From: Acanthaster planci
Taxonomy: Eukaryota > Echinodermata > Asteroidea > Valvatida > Acanthasteridae
NCBI RefSeq assembly: GCF_001949145.1
Contig: NW_019091375.1
Coordinates: 2,634,558 to 2,696,557 of the forward strand
DNA length: 62,000 nt
Direction of reading: 5' to 3'
Under the pieces are notes generated by a model. The model did no database searches, was not told where the DNA came from, and saw nothing but the letters and a program-made list of their open reading frames with translations. A program made the translations under genes and the position numbers. Below, piece by piece: positions 11,521-22,191 of this stretch. The first letter of the stretch is position 1. Each line of letters starts with the position of its first letter.

Positions 11521-13639
11521 TCAGTTTTTGACATTTCGAGAAAAACACGTTTGAAGTTGGGCCTGTTTAAATTCTGAGGCAAAATACGGCAGATGCCAAT
11601 GCATTAAGCAAGAAATACCAATTGAAATAAAAAGTTTCGTATGTTTTTTTTTTAAATAGTTGACAGAGATTCGATCCGAGTTTCGGTTTTGTGTGCTTAT
11701 TTTTGCAGGATGTGGCAAAGAATGCTTTAGGTTTTTGCATTCTTTTCAGAAACATGGCAACTAGATATAGCTTGTTACAGTTCATTGCGTTTATCTTCTT
11801 TTTTAATTGTGTAGACTTTAAGATGTTATCTGGATTGGTTTACTAAATCAACCTAAAAGAGAAGCACAAAGCACAAAACGTCATGAACCAAACACGCATA
11901 AATGCAATTTTTGATCTCGCTGACGTGGGCCGGGCCGACTGGGCTCCAAAGGACGAGACCGCCACAGTATTGTTGCCATGACTGACTACACACGTACGCC
12001 TTGCTCAGGATTTCGTGTCATCGTACGAATGGCCATCACAATTTTATTCGAATATCATAAAAAGAATACACTTGTGCTCAGCCATTTACAGACACAGAAA
12101 CTGGGTTGAGATTAAGGTTCAACGTTCAGACACCGGATGACACCATACAGCGAAGACTGGTTCCGAATCACAGAAATTCAAACGGCATCGACAGGTATCG
12201 CTTACGGTCCAGATACCAGACTGTATATATGTCATTTCGTGGAAATAAAACCGAATTGTCTACAGGTTTCAGGCAGTGACCTATCTCAATGCGTCAGTCC
12301 GTGAAATATTAATTTTAAAAGTTGGAGAGGTAGTTCAATATTTTTAATTAATCAAATTAATTTATTTAACATTTTAGAGCACCTATAAGTTTGAAACTTT
12401 CAGAAAAAAAAGATTCGATCATGCAGAACAAGAATATGCTAAAAACCGAAATTTGTCAAAAATCGAGAAAGGTCAGATCGTGGTGTGATCGACGATATGT
12501 ACACACCACTGTAAAAGCTAGTCTTCATTTACACTTGAAATCGGCATTGTGGATTTATGTTGGCTCTTATAAAATCACTTTCCTCTAACAAATTAAAAGA
12601 GGTTTAATTCTCCCAATAATATAACCAACACTTTCATACCAAAATAACCTGTCGTCTATCACTACAGCCGATACTTGTACTTAGACCCCCTTTCAACCTA
12701 ATTGCCCTCACTATCAGAGGAGCACATTCTTTCTCGTTGCCTCTAAAATGAATCAGCTTTTCCCTTGTCTTACAGGGCGCCCACAACAATCCAAAACCAA
12801 TAAATACGGTCAAAAAAGCGCTGTTGTTGTCATCTCTTAAGAGACCAACCATGGTTGTATCACCTGCTAATTTAAGCCACGACTGATCAGAACTCCTACG
12901 ATTTACAACGTAAGGCGTAAAGAGCAGTGTATTGTGGAACTCGTGGAACTAAACAAATCGTCGAGTCACCTGAATTTATTCGCGCAAACTGAGTGCGATC
13001 AGTCACATTATTCAGACTCCAAGTCAGTAAAATCTGTGAGGAATACTGACCACATCTTTTAACTTCTGACCAAGAATGTGCGATTGTTTGGCGTAGAGCG
13101 CAGAAGAAAAGTCAGAGAATATAGCCCTAGTGGAATAACCTCGGCAATGTTTTTCTAAACTCGAAGCAATATCCTATCTTTGGTACCTCCACAATAGCAT
13201 TTCGATGTTTTACATGAAACATCTCGTAGTTTTCCAGCTTTGGATGGGTTCGACATTTTTCAGAGTAGAGACTAATTTCTTTCCTCAAACATGGCATTTG
13301 CAAAGCTCCCTGAAAGCCACGTATTATACGCATACTTTGCCAGGCGACTTTCATGTGTTTTTGTAAAATAATTTCCATTCTAAAGTGAAGCTGCAATGGA
13401 TTTTTCTTCGACACAATGTTTCTGCAATTTTGTACTTTTCTTCAATGTACGAAAACTCTTCTATACACCTAAAATGGTAAAATGCACTGAAAAGTGCACA
13501 CTTTTAAACAGTGGTTGCTGTGAAGTCTTCTAGGGGAGACATGGTTCACTGCATAGGTGTTTCGATCTGCTCAAATTGTGCACCCAGAATTTTACCAATA
13601 GAAAATATTTCTGAGGAAGGGATTGATGGTTTCCTATTG

Positions 13640-13915
13640 CTAAAATTCACATAAACAACCATTAAGCAGCGAGAAGAAAACACCGAGTACTTGAACATCT
13701 ACAAACATGCAGGACATTTTTTGTACACTCCGAAGTAGCATTGCGGCTTCTTCCTGATATGACATCACAGTTTTGCTCATACGTATGGAAATACTCCAGA
13801 TAAAAGCAAAAAGGCATTAAAATACCATTTGAAATAGTTGAAACTAAGGTTTGCTGAAGCACCAAGTTACAGGTTTGTTAATCAAAAACACTGACTGCAG
13901 CTACCCTTTAAAATG
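13640..13915. repeat. Dispersed repeat, copy 2
   Basis: Second member of the family described at 8684-8985, in the same orientation and ending with the same GCAGCTACCCTTTAAA word. The divergence between copies makes a recent segmental duplication unlikely. Confidence 0.5.
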
Positions 13916-16900
13916 TTGCTTTGCTACACTCTAAGGCTGCTTTGAATTCTTCCTGTAGTAAAGAAAAACTAATGCAATTGAGGAAAGATGCAGGATAACA
14001 GATGGAATCAACGGGTCAAATTAAGCTTCGATATTATGTGGTAATTTCGTGAAGTCGCGGATTCATCAGAAAACAAAAAGGTAGTGATGTGGAATAAAAT
14101 TCACTGACCTCATCTTTCTTCGTGTGAATGATGAGAAAGCTTCATTTCTAAATTGAAGGGTTGCGTGTTTGATGAGGGTTTATACAGCGACCCTCGTTAG
14201 TCGGCCTGCGCAATTAATCACCGTACATTAGGCACTAGAGACGGTTTTTTTTTCTCCTAGGAAATACAATTCATTGCCTGCTCTAAGAAATGACAATCAA
14301 ACATTTGGCCTGCACAGCGACGTATCAACAAACAAACCATACGCTGGAGGAAATTAGCGATTTTGGTTTCTCCTCTGTGGTTTTTCTATAGACTTCCCGT
14401 TAAATTGTCTTAACGCGTCTTATCTCATTTGTATGTGTTGAAGAGAGAGCAGGTGTACGTGTTTCAGTTCATTAGACTTACGATTGAAGGAGAAACTTTT
14501 AAGATTCATGGAAATAATAGAGATTGCTTTTAAATAAAATTGCTTTATGAACCTTCTCAGGCTTAATACAATACAACATTGTTTTTATATCTAGGTTGCA
14601 GCTTCGGTTGTGTGTTGCATTAATTTGGAGGAATAAAATTTTGTCCTTCCCTGCTTGTATCCGATGGCAAGCCTAGCAACTGATATTCAATTCATTTTAC
14701 GTCGGAGATGATTTTGTTTCCTAGACACGAAGACATTGAATATTGGGAAATGAGATTACTACAGCAGCATGTGCCCATGGTATGCTCACGGTGGGAACGT
14801 GTACAAAACGCCCACTGCGTGTTAGGTGTTGGTAAAATTGAAAGATTCATGTAACATGACAACAGCGTACAAGCAGTCTTGGTCGTTGTAAAGTGACCAG
14901 ACACGTAGCCAGATATTAGACTGGGTTGAGGTTTACTTTGCCCCGGTAAAGTAATACTAGGCTGCACAGAACTAGAAAAGTGCTCTTCGAGTAGAATATC
15001 TTTTTTGTTTAAATTGAATGAACCATTTAATCAATAAACTCTAACTTATTGTTCTTTGCGGCAACCATTCTTCGCAAATAACTGTCAGTTCTGATTCAGT
15101 GAACAGAACAGTCGTCTGGTCCCTAAGATTGCCGGTGATGTAGTTATTTATGGGTTAGCGTGTTTGGGAATGCACGGCGATCTGTTTTTCGGTGTAAGTG
15201 AACTGATGATGGTGGTTCCGCGTTGATGTGTGTCTGATGAGGTTTTCAAACCGGCCTATTTTGAATTGGTGAGGCCCGCCGGGCTGGCACGCGGGTCTTC
15301 CTCGCACCTCCTTTGGTGCGCGCCGTGGACGCGCCATGGTTTCTCTCGTGAGCTTTCTCGTCATCGTTTTGTGCATGTTGCCAGTGGCAGCAAAATGTAG
15401 AGACACGAAAAGGTGCGACTTGGCCAGGAGGAGGAATGCAAAGGGCTTTTTACAACAGCATGGATCTTAACCTGCTGACTAGTCTCACACAAAAAAACAA
15501 AAATGTCTGCTGGCATTTTCAAAGTTATGGCATTTTTAAACGAGGTCAGGCTTCAAGTTGTTTTCTCTGAAATTTGGTGAAAAATGAGATCCAATATTAT
15601 TGACACTCAATAGCAGTTTTGTTAAAGTTTTCTCTAGGCCCACCCCTTCCAGTTTTTCCCCTCCGCCCACCCCCCCACACTCATGTACGTAAAGACTGAT
15701 TCCTTAAATCTCCTTCTATTGAATGAGGTGGGGGTAATCGTGATTCTGTGCACACTTTTCTTGTAGCATTACCTTTGCCAAAGAAAACACTCCACAGACG
15801 CCCCCAAGTTATGAATACATTTCTTTCTCCCTACCCCCCCCCTCCATGAAGAGGCTGATGCTGACCGCACTCGGTGGATAGCCCAGCAGCCGTTGTGGTT
15901 AGTCTTAACAAATACATTTAAATTTCCATCTAAATACTGTCAAGCCTTAGATTTTGTTCGAAACATATACCACCTCAGTAGGCATTGATGGTATACTTTT
16001 CCCAGTACTTTTTTTTGCAAAGCAAAGCAAAAGCGTGACAAGGGTGAACGGAATTATTGGCTAGAGTAAGAATAGAACCCTTCCAGACAATTACATTTCA
16101 TATGTATTGTTGGTGTGACAAGCCATTTTTGTTAGTAACGGTGGCTTTTGTTTGTTTGTTTTTTGTTTTGTTTTTTGCATAAATGTATCTGTATGATTAT
16201 TACGCCAATACGTTTCTTTTGAAGGAAACTATCCGAAGCACAAAACACCATTCAAAATGTTTATGGGATTTGGCTTTTGTAATTATTCCACCAAATATAG
16301 CCTATTTAAGAAATTCCCCTGAAAAATTGTAAATTGGGAGATAACTACGTGTCTTGATGCCCCATTTGTTACAGAGTAACCTGGCGTAACACAAAGGTGA
16401 CTGTCGAATTAGCCATGCCCCTTCCAGAAAAAAAAGGACATTAAGGCCGAAAGGACCAATATGCCTCTGTTAGCCAATCATTTAGTGACACAGCGCCACA
16501 TGAGTGACATTGCATCGACAGAAGTTGTTTCCCGACAATCTTGAAGCATCCACTTCCCTTGTATGTCACACATTTCCCCCTTAGGGTGATAGACAGGTCA
16601 GCCAGGTGATGTTCCCTCACCTGCACAACATAATCATCCTGAAACGATTGGAATAAAATACTGTTCCGGTTGAGTGGACTTTTGTCCACGCTGGTTTCAG
16701 GCAGCTGTACGTGTCACTCGAAACCAAGAAGACACATCACTGTAATAAACTTGGGAGCAAGGCACTTCTCCCATCAAAGAAAGCAGTGCATCAATTGACA
16801 TTTACGACTAATAGCCAGTTTCCTTTATCGTTAGGTCATTTCTGAGCTGTTGAAGAGACAAGTAATGGGCAATCTCATTTTCATCTGTGGTACTGGTGTA

Positions 16901-18510
16901 TATTTCATGCTGATATCTTGCTATCTTGGACCGAATTTGCACAAACAGGTTTCCTTCCTATTTAAATTCCCACTCAAAAAGTATTCATAAAGCACTTTCC
17001 CGTAAAGGAAGATCGGCTTGAAAACATAGTTTTTTGTCGTGGGAGGATTTTCTACTGAAATACGCCCAACTCCACCGTATAATGAATTGCATATCCACTA
17101 TAGAACTGGTTTCAATGTGATCCGTTTCTGTTCCCGATTGTAATCTCGATCCGTATAGATATACAGATAGTCAGACTAAGTAGATTCCGACACCATTTCT
17201 TTCGTTTTTCTTCCTTGCCCACGTTGCGTTAGTTGCTAGACCATTCTCAAAGGGGGGGGGTGTCTTCATGTATTTTGTTGACGGATCGTCGGCAAATGTC
17301 ATGAGTGTAATGGTGCTTTAATGCTCAAGGCTGACACTTGCGCGACGCGACCAACCCCCTTCCTTTCACCTTCCTTTCATCTGTCTTGCCGAGAGCACCG
17401 TAATTCTGCAGACAAACCTGACTAATGGGGGATGTGCTAGCGACGCCAACGCTTATGATGTTCAACGAGATTTGTTGTCGAGAATCCAGGGTGGGTCAAG
17501 CTGTTAGCACGTCCGAATTTTGAAAAACGCTATTCTGAGGGGGGGGTTGTTAAACAAAGAGTGGGTAAAAAAAGTTAAATATTTTGACTGCAGAATCACA
17601 AGGTTTCCTTTACTGTACCGATACATGCATCAATAAACGGCTAGGCCTTGAGACAATGTAGTTGATTCGCCTACACCGTGTAACCAGATTTTCAGCAATT
17701 AGTTTAAACCGACACTTATCCAGGCACAACAAAAGTATTTTAAAAATAGAGTTGAATATATACTCGTGTTCAGGTGATTATTAGTGGGTTTATTCGTGCA
17801 TGAGTACATTGCGCAGCACTCGAGTTGTAACTGCTGAAATCTCATAAAAGTGGCCGTCAATTCTGGCCTCCCTAAATAACCAAGTGGACTGACGGTACCA
17901 GCATATGATGTGGGGTCCTAACCAAACCTTGTTACATGCACTATCCAACCATTACAAACAAAATCCTTCAATTAAATACGCTCACCTTAGAATCCACAGT
18001 CTTGTCCAGAAAAAAAATGATTCCTTGTGAATGTTACTTTAAAACTAAGTTTTGGGATCTTATTTCCCTCAATGAAACTTTGTGCGATTTCACAAATTTT
18101 CAATGCTGAAATTATACGGGCTTACTATCTATTGCATAGATACAAATAGGTATTGTGGGGAAAAATCATACTCTCTAACAAATTCAGCACCAAGCTTATG
18201 ATTTAGAATGAGATGGTTCAGAGAACGTCTGCCTTGAGGTAATTTTATCCATCTCTCTGCCTTTCTGGCTCTTTTGCAAACCTCCTAGAGCAGCGTAGAA
18301 TTTCAGTTCCAGAAAAATGTGGATCGTGTATCTGATGTTGGAATGAAAAATTATTTGGGGCGATTTGAAGTACCGGTATGATTCCCCACCCCGGTATTAA
18401 AGTGATACCCACTATTATAATTTGCTATATCAAACTACTTCAACTGGGTTAACCAGCTTATTGCGGCTTTAACTAAGGTCACAGACCAGAGTAACACCGT
18501 TAGTGACTTA
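13916..18510. other. Non-coding stretch with C-rich tracts
   Basis: No exon is supported. Two C-rich blocks lie near 15640-15680 and 15825-15850, and G runs occur near 17251 and 17539. A GTTTGTTTG/GTTTTG tract lies at 16146-16178. A minus frame at 16441-16689 contains a GTGAGG donor-like word but no good acceptor at a usable distance. Confidence 0.5.
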
Positions 18511-18513
18511 GCT

Positions 18514-18645
18514 TTTTGTTTCACACGGACGTCGATCGCGATCAGTGATCCCAAAGCAGGTTTCCGCTATCCATTGGGCGAGCTCTGGTGTCAATGAACC
18601 GACAATTAGATCACTGATCGCGATCCGGATCGGCGTGAAACAAAC
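18514..18645. mobile_element. Short inverted-repeat element (MITE-like)
   Basis: The left arm 18514-18550 (TTTGTTTCACACGGACG onward, ending GATCGCGATCAGTGATC) is matched by the reverse complement of 18609-18645. The arms are about 37 bp with a few mismatches around a 58-bp centre. The GATCGCGATC core is itself palindromic. No clear target-site duplication was found, so the superfamily is open. Confidence 0.65.
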
Positions 18646-18784
18646 AGACCCCCGTTCTAATATTTAACCCGATTACAATGTTAGGTGACTTTTTTATCTA
18701 TGCCCTGAGAGATTTTTAGGAGAATACCAAATTGTTTAGATATTGCGTCTGGTGCCATTATTTTACCAACCTGTAGATGAGCAA

Positions 18785-18813
18785 AACAAACCAAACCAAA
18801 CCAAACCAAAAAC
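18785..18813. repeat. (AAACC)n microsatellite
   Basis: Four to five tandem CAAAC/AAACC units (ACAAACCAAACCAAACC and onward). A looser relative occurs at 50556-50580. Confidence 0.9.
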
Positions 18814-18841
18814 AAAGATGACATAGGTAATCTTTTTTGGG

Positions 18842-19275
18842 ATGCTACTGGTGATATTGATGAAGTGGACATGGCACCCTGACTCATTGATTACTCTTTT
18901 TATGGCTACAGTCGATGACAATGTGCAACTACTGAAAAAGAGAGTTCGTAAAAATCCATGCCCTTGGATTGTTGAGGAAATAATAGAAATAATGAAGAAA
19001 CAAAACAACAGGGGCCGCCATTGAGCTTGTGAAAATACCGCGTGGAATAAATATAAAGCGCCATGTAAAAGGGTACAACTTAGCTTGAGAAGCCAAAACT
19101 GAGTACTATCAACGTGGAATTATTTATGATTGTTCAAAGTACAGTATAACTGTCTGGAACTGTCTCACAGAAATTGTTCCTGGTTCAAAGAAAACTTCGC
19201 CACAAATGTCAGTGTTGAGGACTGAACATCGTTATTAGGCATCGCCAATGTATTTTAACAAACTTTTCCTACAGC
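18842..19275 (+). pseudogene. Decayed non-LTR retrotransposon (LINE) ORF2 fragment
   Basis: The plus frame from 18842 reads VDDNVQLLKKRVRKNPCPW then IVEEIIEIMKKQNN. It stops at TGA (19022-19024) and continues in the same frame with WNKYKAPCKRVQLSLRSQ at 19043. This is the pattern of the linker between endonuclease and reverse transcriptase in CR1/L2/jockey-type elements: a basic run, PW-I, a helix with MKK, then W-x-KYK-x-x-x-K. Further downstream an ATCGCCAATGTATTTTAAC stretch (19241 on) resembles the iaNvFN-type motif that follows in such proteins. Several stops and at least one frameshift show it is dead. No catalytic reverse-transcriptase motif is present, so the clade is an inference. 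Confidence 0.6.
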
Positions 19276-19447
19276 TGCATTATGTGTCCCGGAACTTAGC
19301 ATGGTGACATGCAAGAACTCATTAATTATGTTAAAAAAATCGTGACCCATAAATATCTTAATTTAATCATCTCACGAAGGTCATTGAAACCACTGGCGGC
19401 CCTCAAACCGTGCCAAATGCATATTTGTTCGTAGCATCAATACTTAC

Positions 19448-19578
19448 AATGTCAAACAGCCAACCATCGCCTCTGTATTCGACACGGTAAAGTGGGCTCC
19501 GGTAGTTTCACTCGGTGCACTGCCAGTCCATTTTTTTTCATTACGATATCTGTGGTTCAAAAAAGTCAACACTTCTGC
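19448..19578 (-). CDS. Candidate internal exon, unknown protein
   Basis: On the minus strand a pyrimidine-rich acceptor (TTCTATTCTATTCTGTGCAG) abuts an open stretch of 131 nt that ends at a consensus donor, ATT|GTAAGTATT. The stretch has only one open frame. It reads AEVLTFLNHRYRNEKKWTGS, then further polar residues, and ends with AMVGCLTL-type sequence split in phase 2. Length, phase and both splice signals suit a typical internal exon, and the other two frames contain stops. I do not recognise the domain. No partner exon could be assigned on this strand. It could also be an exon of a non-coding RNA. Confidence 0.4.
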
Positions 19579-21212
19579 CTGCACAGAATAGAATAGAATC
19601 ACCTCATAAAATGAGATGGGTTCTGAGCACCACATGTTGTTGGTTCAACTCTGCTCCCCTGCCAGATTACAGCGGGACGTTTATAATACTGGAGTTTCTT
19701 AAACACCTTTTTTTGTTGACTTTAGACTTTCCATTTATTTTCAATATTTGGTGGCTTTGCCAATTATATTTTTGATTATTCAAGCAAAACTCGCTCCTCC
19801 AAAAGTGATAGTTCCGGGGCCAGCGATTGTTCAAACGGCTCTACGTCCTTGGACACTGAAGACTGTTTTCCATCCCTGATTTTATCAACTTTGCCTCTGA
19901 TGGAAGCCCTCAAACCAAGGAAGTTGATCCGGTCCTATATTTCCACAATCCATCAATATTTTCGGTCAAACTTTTTTTTTCAAAAGAAACTGTTGAGAGT
20001 ACTTTTATGCTAATGAGATCAGCAAAGTTGATCACTTAAAAGTAACATAGTATAACATAGAAGTCTCACGGGAGTTACTATGAGGGTTGAAGAAGCGTTG
20101 GCAGTATATACACTAGAAAATTGATAGTTCTGGACCACTTGATCAAAGGTTAACCACGCCCCGTCTAGATTTGTTTACACTGAAAGAAATGTCTATCATT
20201 TTAAAAGCAGTCCAAAAACCCCCAATTATTAGGAAATACTTAAACATCACCAACAAGGCAGTTCGTCGAAAACTCTCGTCTTTTCAAATGTGGTTGGTTT
20301 GGTTTTTATGCAGTCGCGTATTAGCGATTATGTGGCAATTAAATAATCTGATTTGTCCTATTTGCAGAGAGATTTTTACCATGTTATGTAAACGGCAGTC
20401 AAATCATATCAATGCACGCGAGGCAGTTTGCAGCGCGGTATCGCATCTCGTGTATCGTAAGATACCTTAAAAGTACGCGGCAGAGTGTTTACAAGCTTCT
20501 ACCAAGCCCTTCCAGTAAACTCCAGATCTTTGCTCTCCATGAAGTAAGGTTATTGCCCGGGACGGTCCCCCTACGTTTTCACTGCAGTAAACCCAGAACT
20601 ACGCATAAACCTGTTTATTTGCCCTCCACGTTCGGGTTCAGTCATGCGAGGAAGGACAGAATTATTTCGCTGGCTACTGAAACCGGGTCCGTGTGGAAAT
20701 ATTAGGGTTTTATATGAGGGAAAATCGTGCTACAAAGTGATGCTAGTCAGACCACTAAAGTCAGGCTTTGAGTTTTTCGTGCAACAACTGTTCATTTTAA
20801 TTTGCCAGTACTGGACACTGCATTGCGTGAAGATGTTGTCACGTCTGTATGCCAAGAGTCGGTCTCGTGTAAACGCGGTACTTGATAATTCAACGGTACA
20901 GTGTATTTAGCAGCAATCCACAATGTAACTGACAAAATTATTGGTTAAGCATAGTGAGGTAAATGAACTAAATGTGGCATTATTCTTTCTTGCAAACTGC
21001 CATTTTGAAGACAACAGTTAAAAAGCCATTTCAACAATGCGCCTGAAGGCGCCAGGAAATTGCCGTTAGTTTGCTCTTAATTCGACGAAGCGTGGGCATG
21101 CTTTGACACGACACGCAGTTTGCATAATTCGTCGGTTCAATATGCGACAAATTGAAGCCTTGGTCGACTGAGAGCGTGCACTGAACTTTGCATTCAAAAG
21201 AAAACTCGAAAC
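19579..21212. other. Non-coding stretch
   Basis: Open frames of 85-100 codons at 20171-20910 (+) overlap one another and show no protein-like pattern or paired splice sites. No repeats stand out. Confidence 0.45.
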
Positions 21213-21298
21213 ATGACTCGGCAACTTTTGATTGTAATCGACATCCAAGAAATTTTTTTCCTGGAATTACAGCATTCACTGAGCTCAAACTTCATAAG
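21213..21298 (+). CDS. Weak candidate first coding exon
   Basis: ATG at 21213 has A at -3. It opens a frame of 28 codons beginning MTRQLLIVIDIQEIFFLELQ that runs into a consensus donor, AAG|GTAAGTTG, at 21299 (phase 2). An alternative reading is a 26-nt micro-exon after the acceptor TTTTTTTCCTGGAATTACAG. Upstream there is no CpG-rich promoter-like region as at 40.4 kb. The protein is not recognised and the evidence is essentially one good donor. Confidence 0.18.
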
Positions 21299-21300
21299 GT

Positions 21301-22139
21301 AAGTTGTATTGCACCCTTCTTTGGATTTTGAGAACTTTTGTTGTTGCAAACGAGCGCTGTGTACAAATGAAGTACATGGAAATTGTACTCTTCCCTTAAT
21401 TAAATAGGACTACAAAGTTTGATGACAGTAATCGTCAGTTATCACTAGCGATGGATGCATATGTTTGGTGTAAATATGAATACATTCGAATAAACGACGG
21501 CTTCCTATTTGATACCAGTAGTCTCGCATAGTGTTAGGGGTTACCACGATATTGGTTCCTTGAGAAAGCATAGGAGATAACAGAAATAAAGCTAAACTGC
21601 TCCTACTTGATTTGATTTCGAAGTACGTTAACACTACAAGGCAAACTGGTCCAATCATGGGGGATTTATGCATGATCCCTTATCAAGCATAGGCGTCTTA
21701 GTGCCAAAACTAGTACAGATGACGTCATGTTTTTTTTTTACCGCACGCTTTCCTACGGGGCTTCTGAATTCGTCATCCTTGTTCGAACGTTGGTCAGCGT
21801 CGAGACTACAGAAGGTATTGTCCTGTCGAAACAAGTTACCGTGGAGCTCCATACACCCTGAGGGGATAGTTCAACACAAATGCACCACCAACGTGTGACC
21901 GTATCTTTCCTTCATGGACCGAAGCATTCATACAACGAGCAGACTCACTGTATGGCCGTGGCCAGACCTTCCCACGTCTAGGGGACAACAATTTCAGGAA
22001 TTTCGAAACCGTGGTGTGGGACCAAAATCTGCCCACATAACTTTTGGTCCCATAACGTCTAAATTTCAAAAGGGGGCTGTAAAACGGTTGTTTTACGTAC
22101 CTTCTTTGTACATACCTCGGTTTAAAAAAGGGAAGATTT

Positions 22140-22191
<52 letters not shown>

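Larger units (their letters stand above)
9600..13630. other. Non-coding stretch
   Basis: No supported exon. Contents are poly-T runs near 10143 and 11644, a short AAT tract at 10391 and AT-rich DNA near 12310-12370. A hAT-like terminal fragment at 11485 is listed separately. The 128-codon frame at 10350 (+) overlaps a 116-codon frame on the other strand and has no protein-like features. Confidence 0.5.

Noticed and set aside
19635-19670. GGTTCAACTCTGCTCC, B-box-like word
   Set aside because: No A box at a suitable distance upstream and no cloverleaf could be drawn.
20171-20910. Three overlapping plus-strand frames of 85-100 codons
   Set aside because: They overlap in different frames with none protein-like, and donors and acceptors are not paired.
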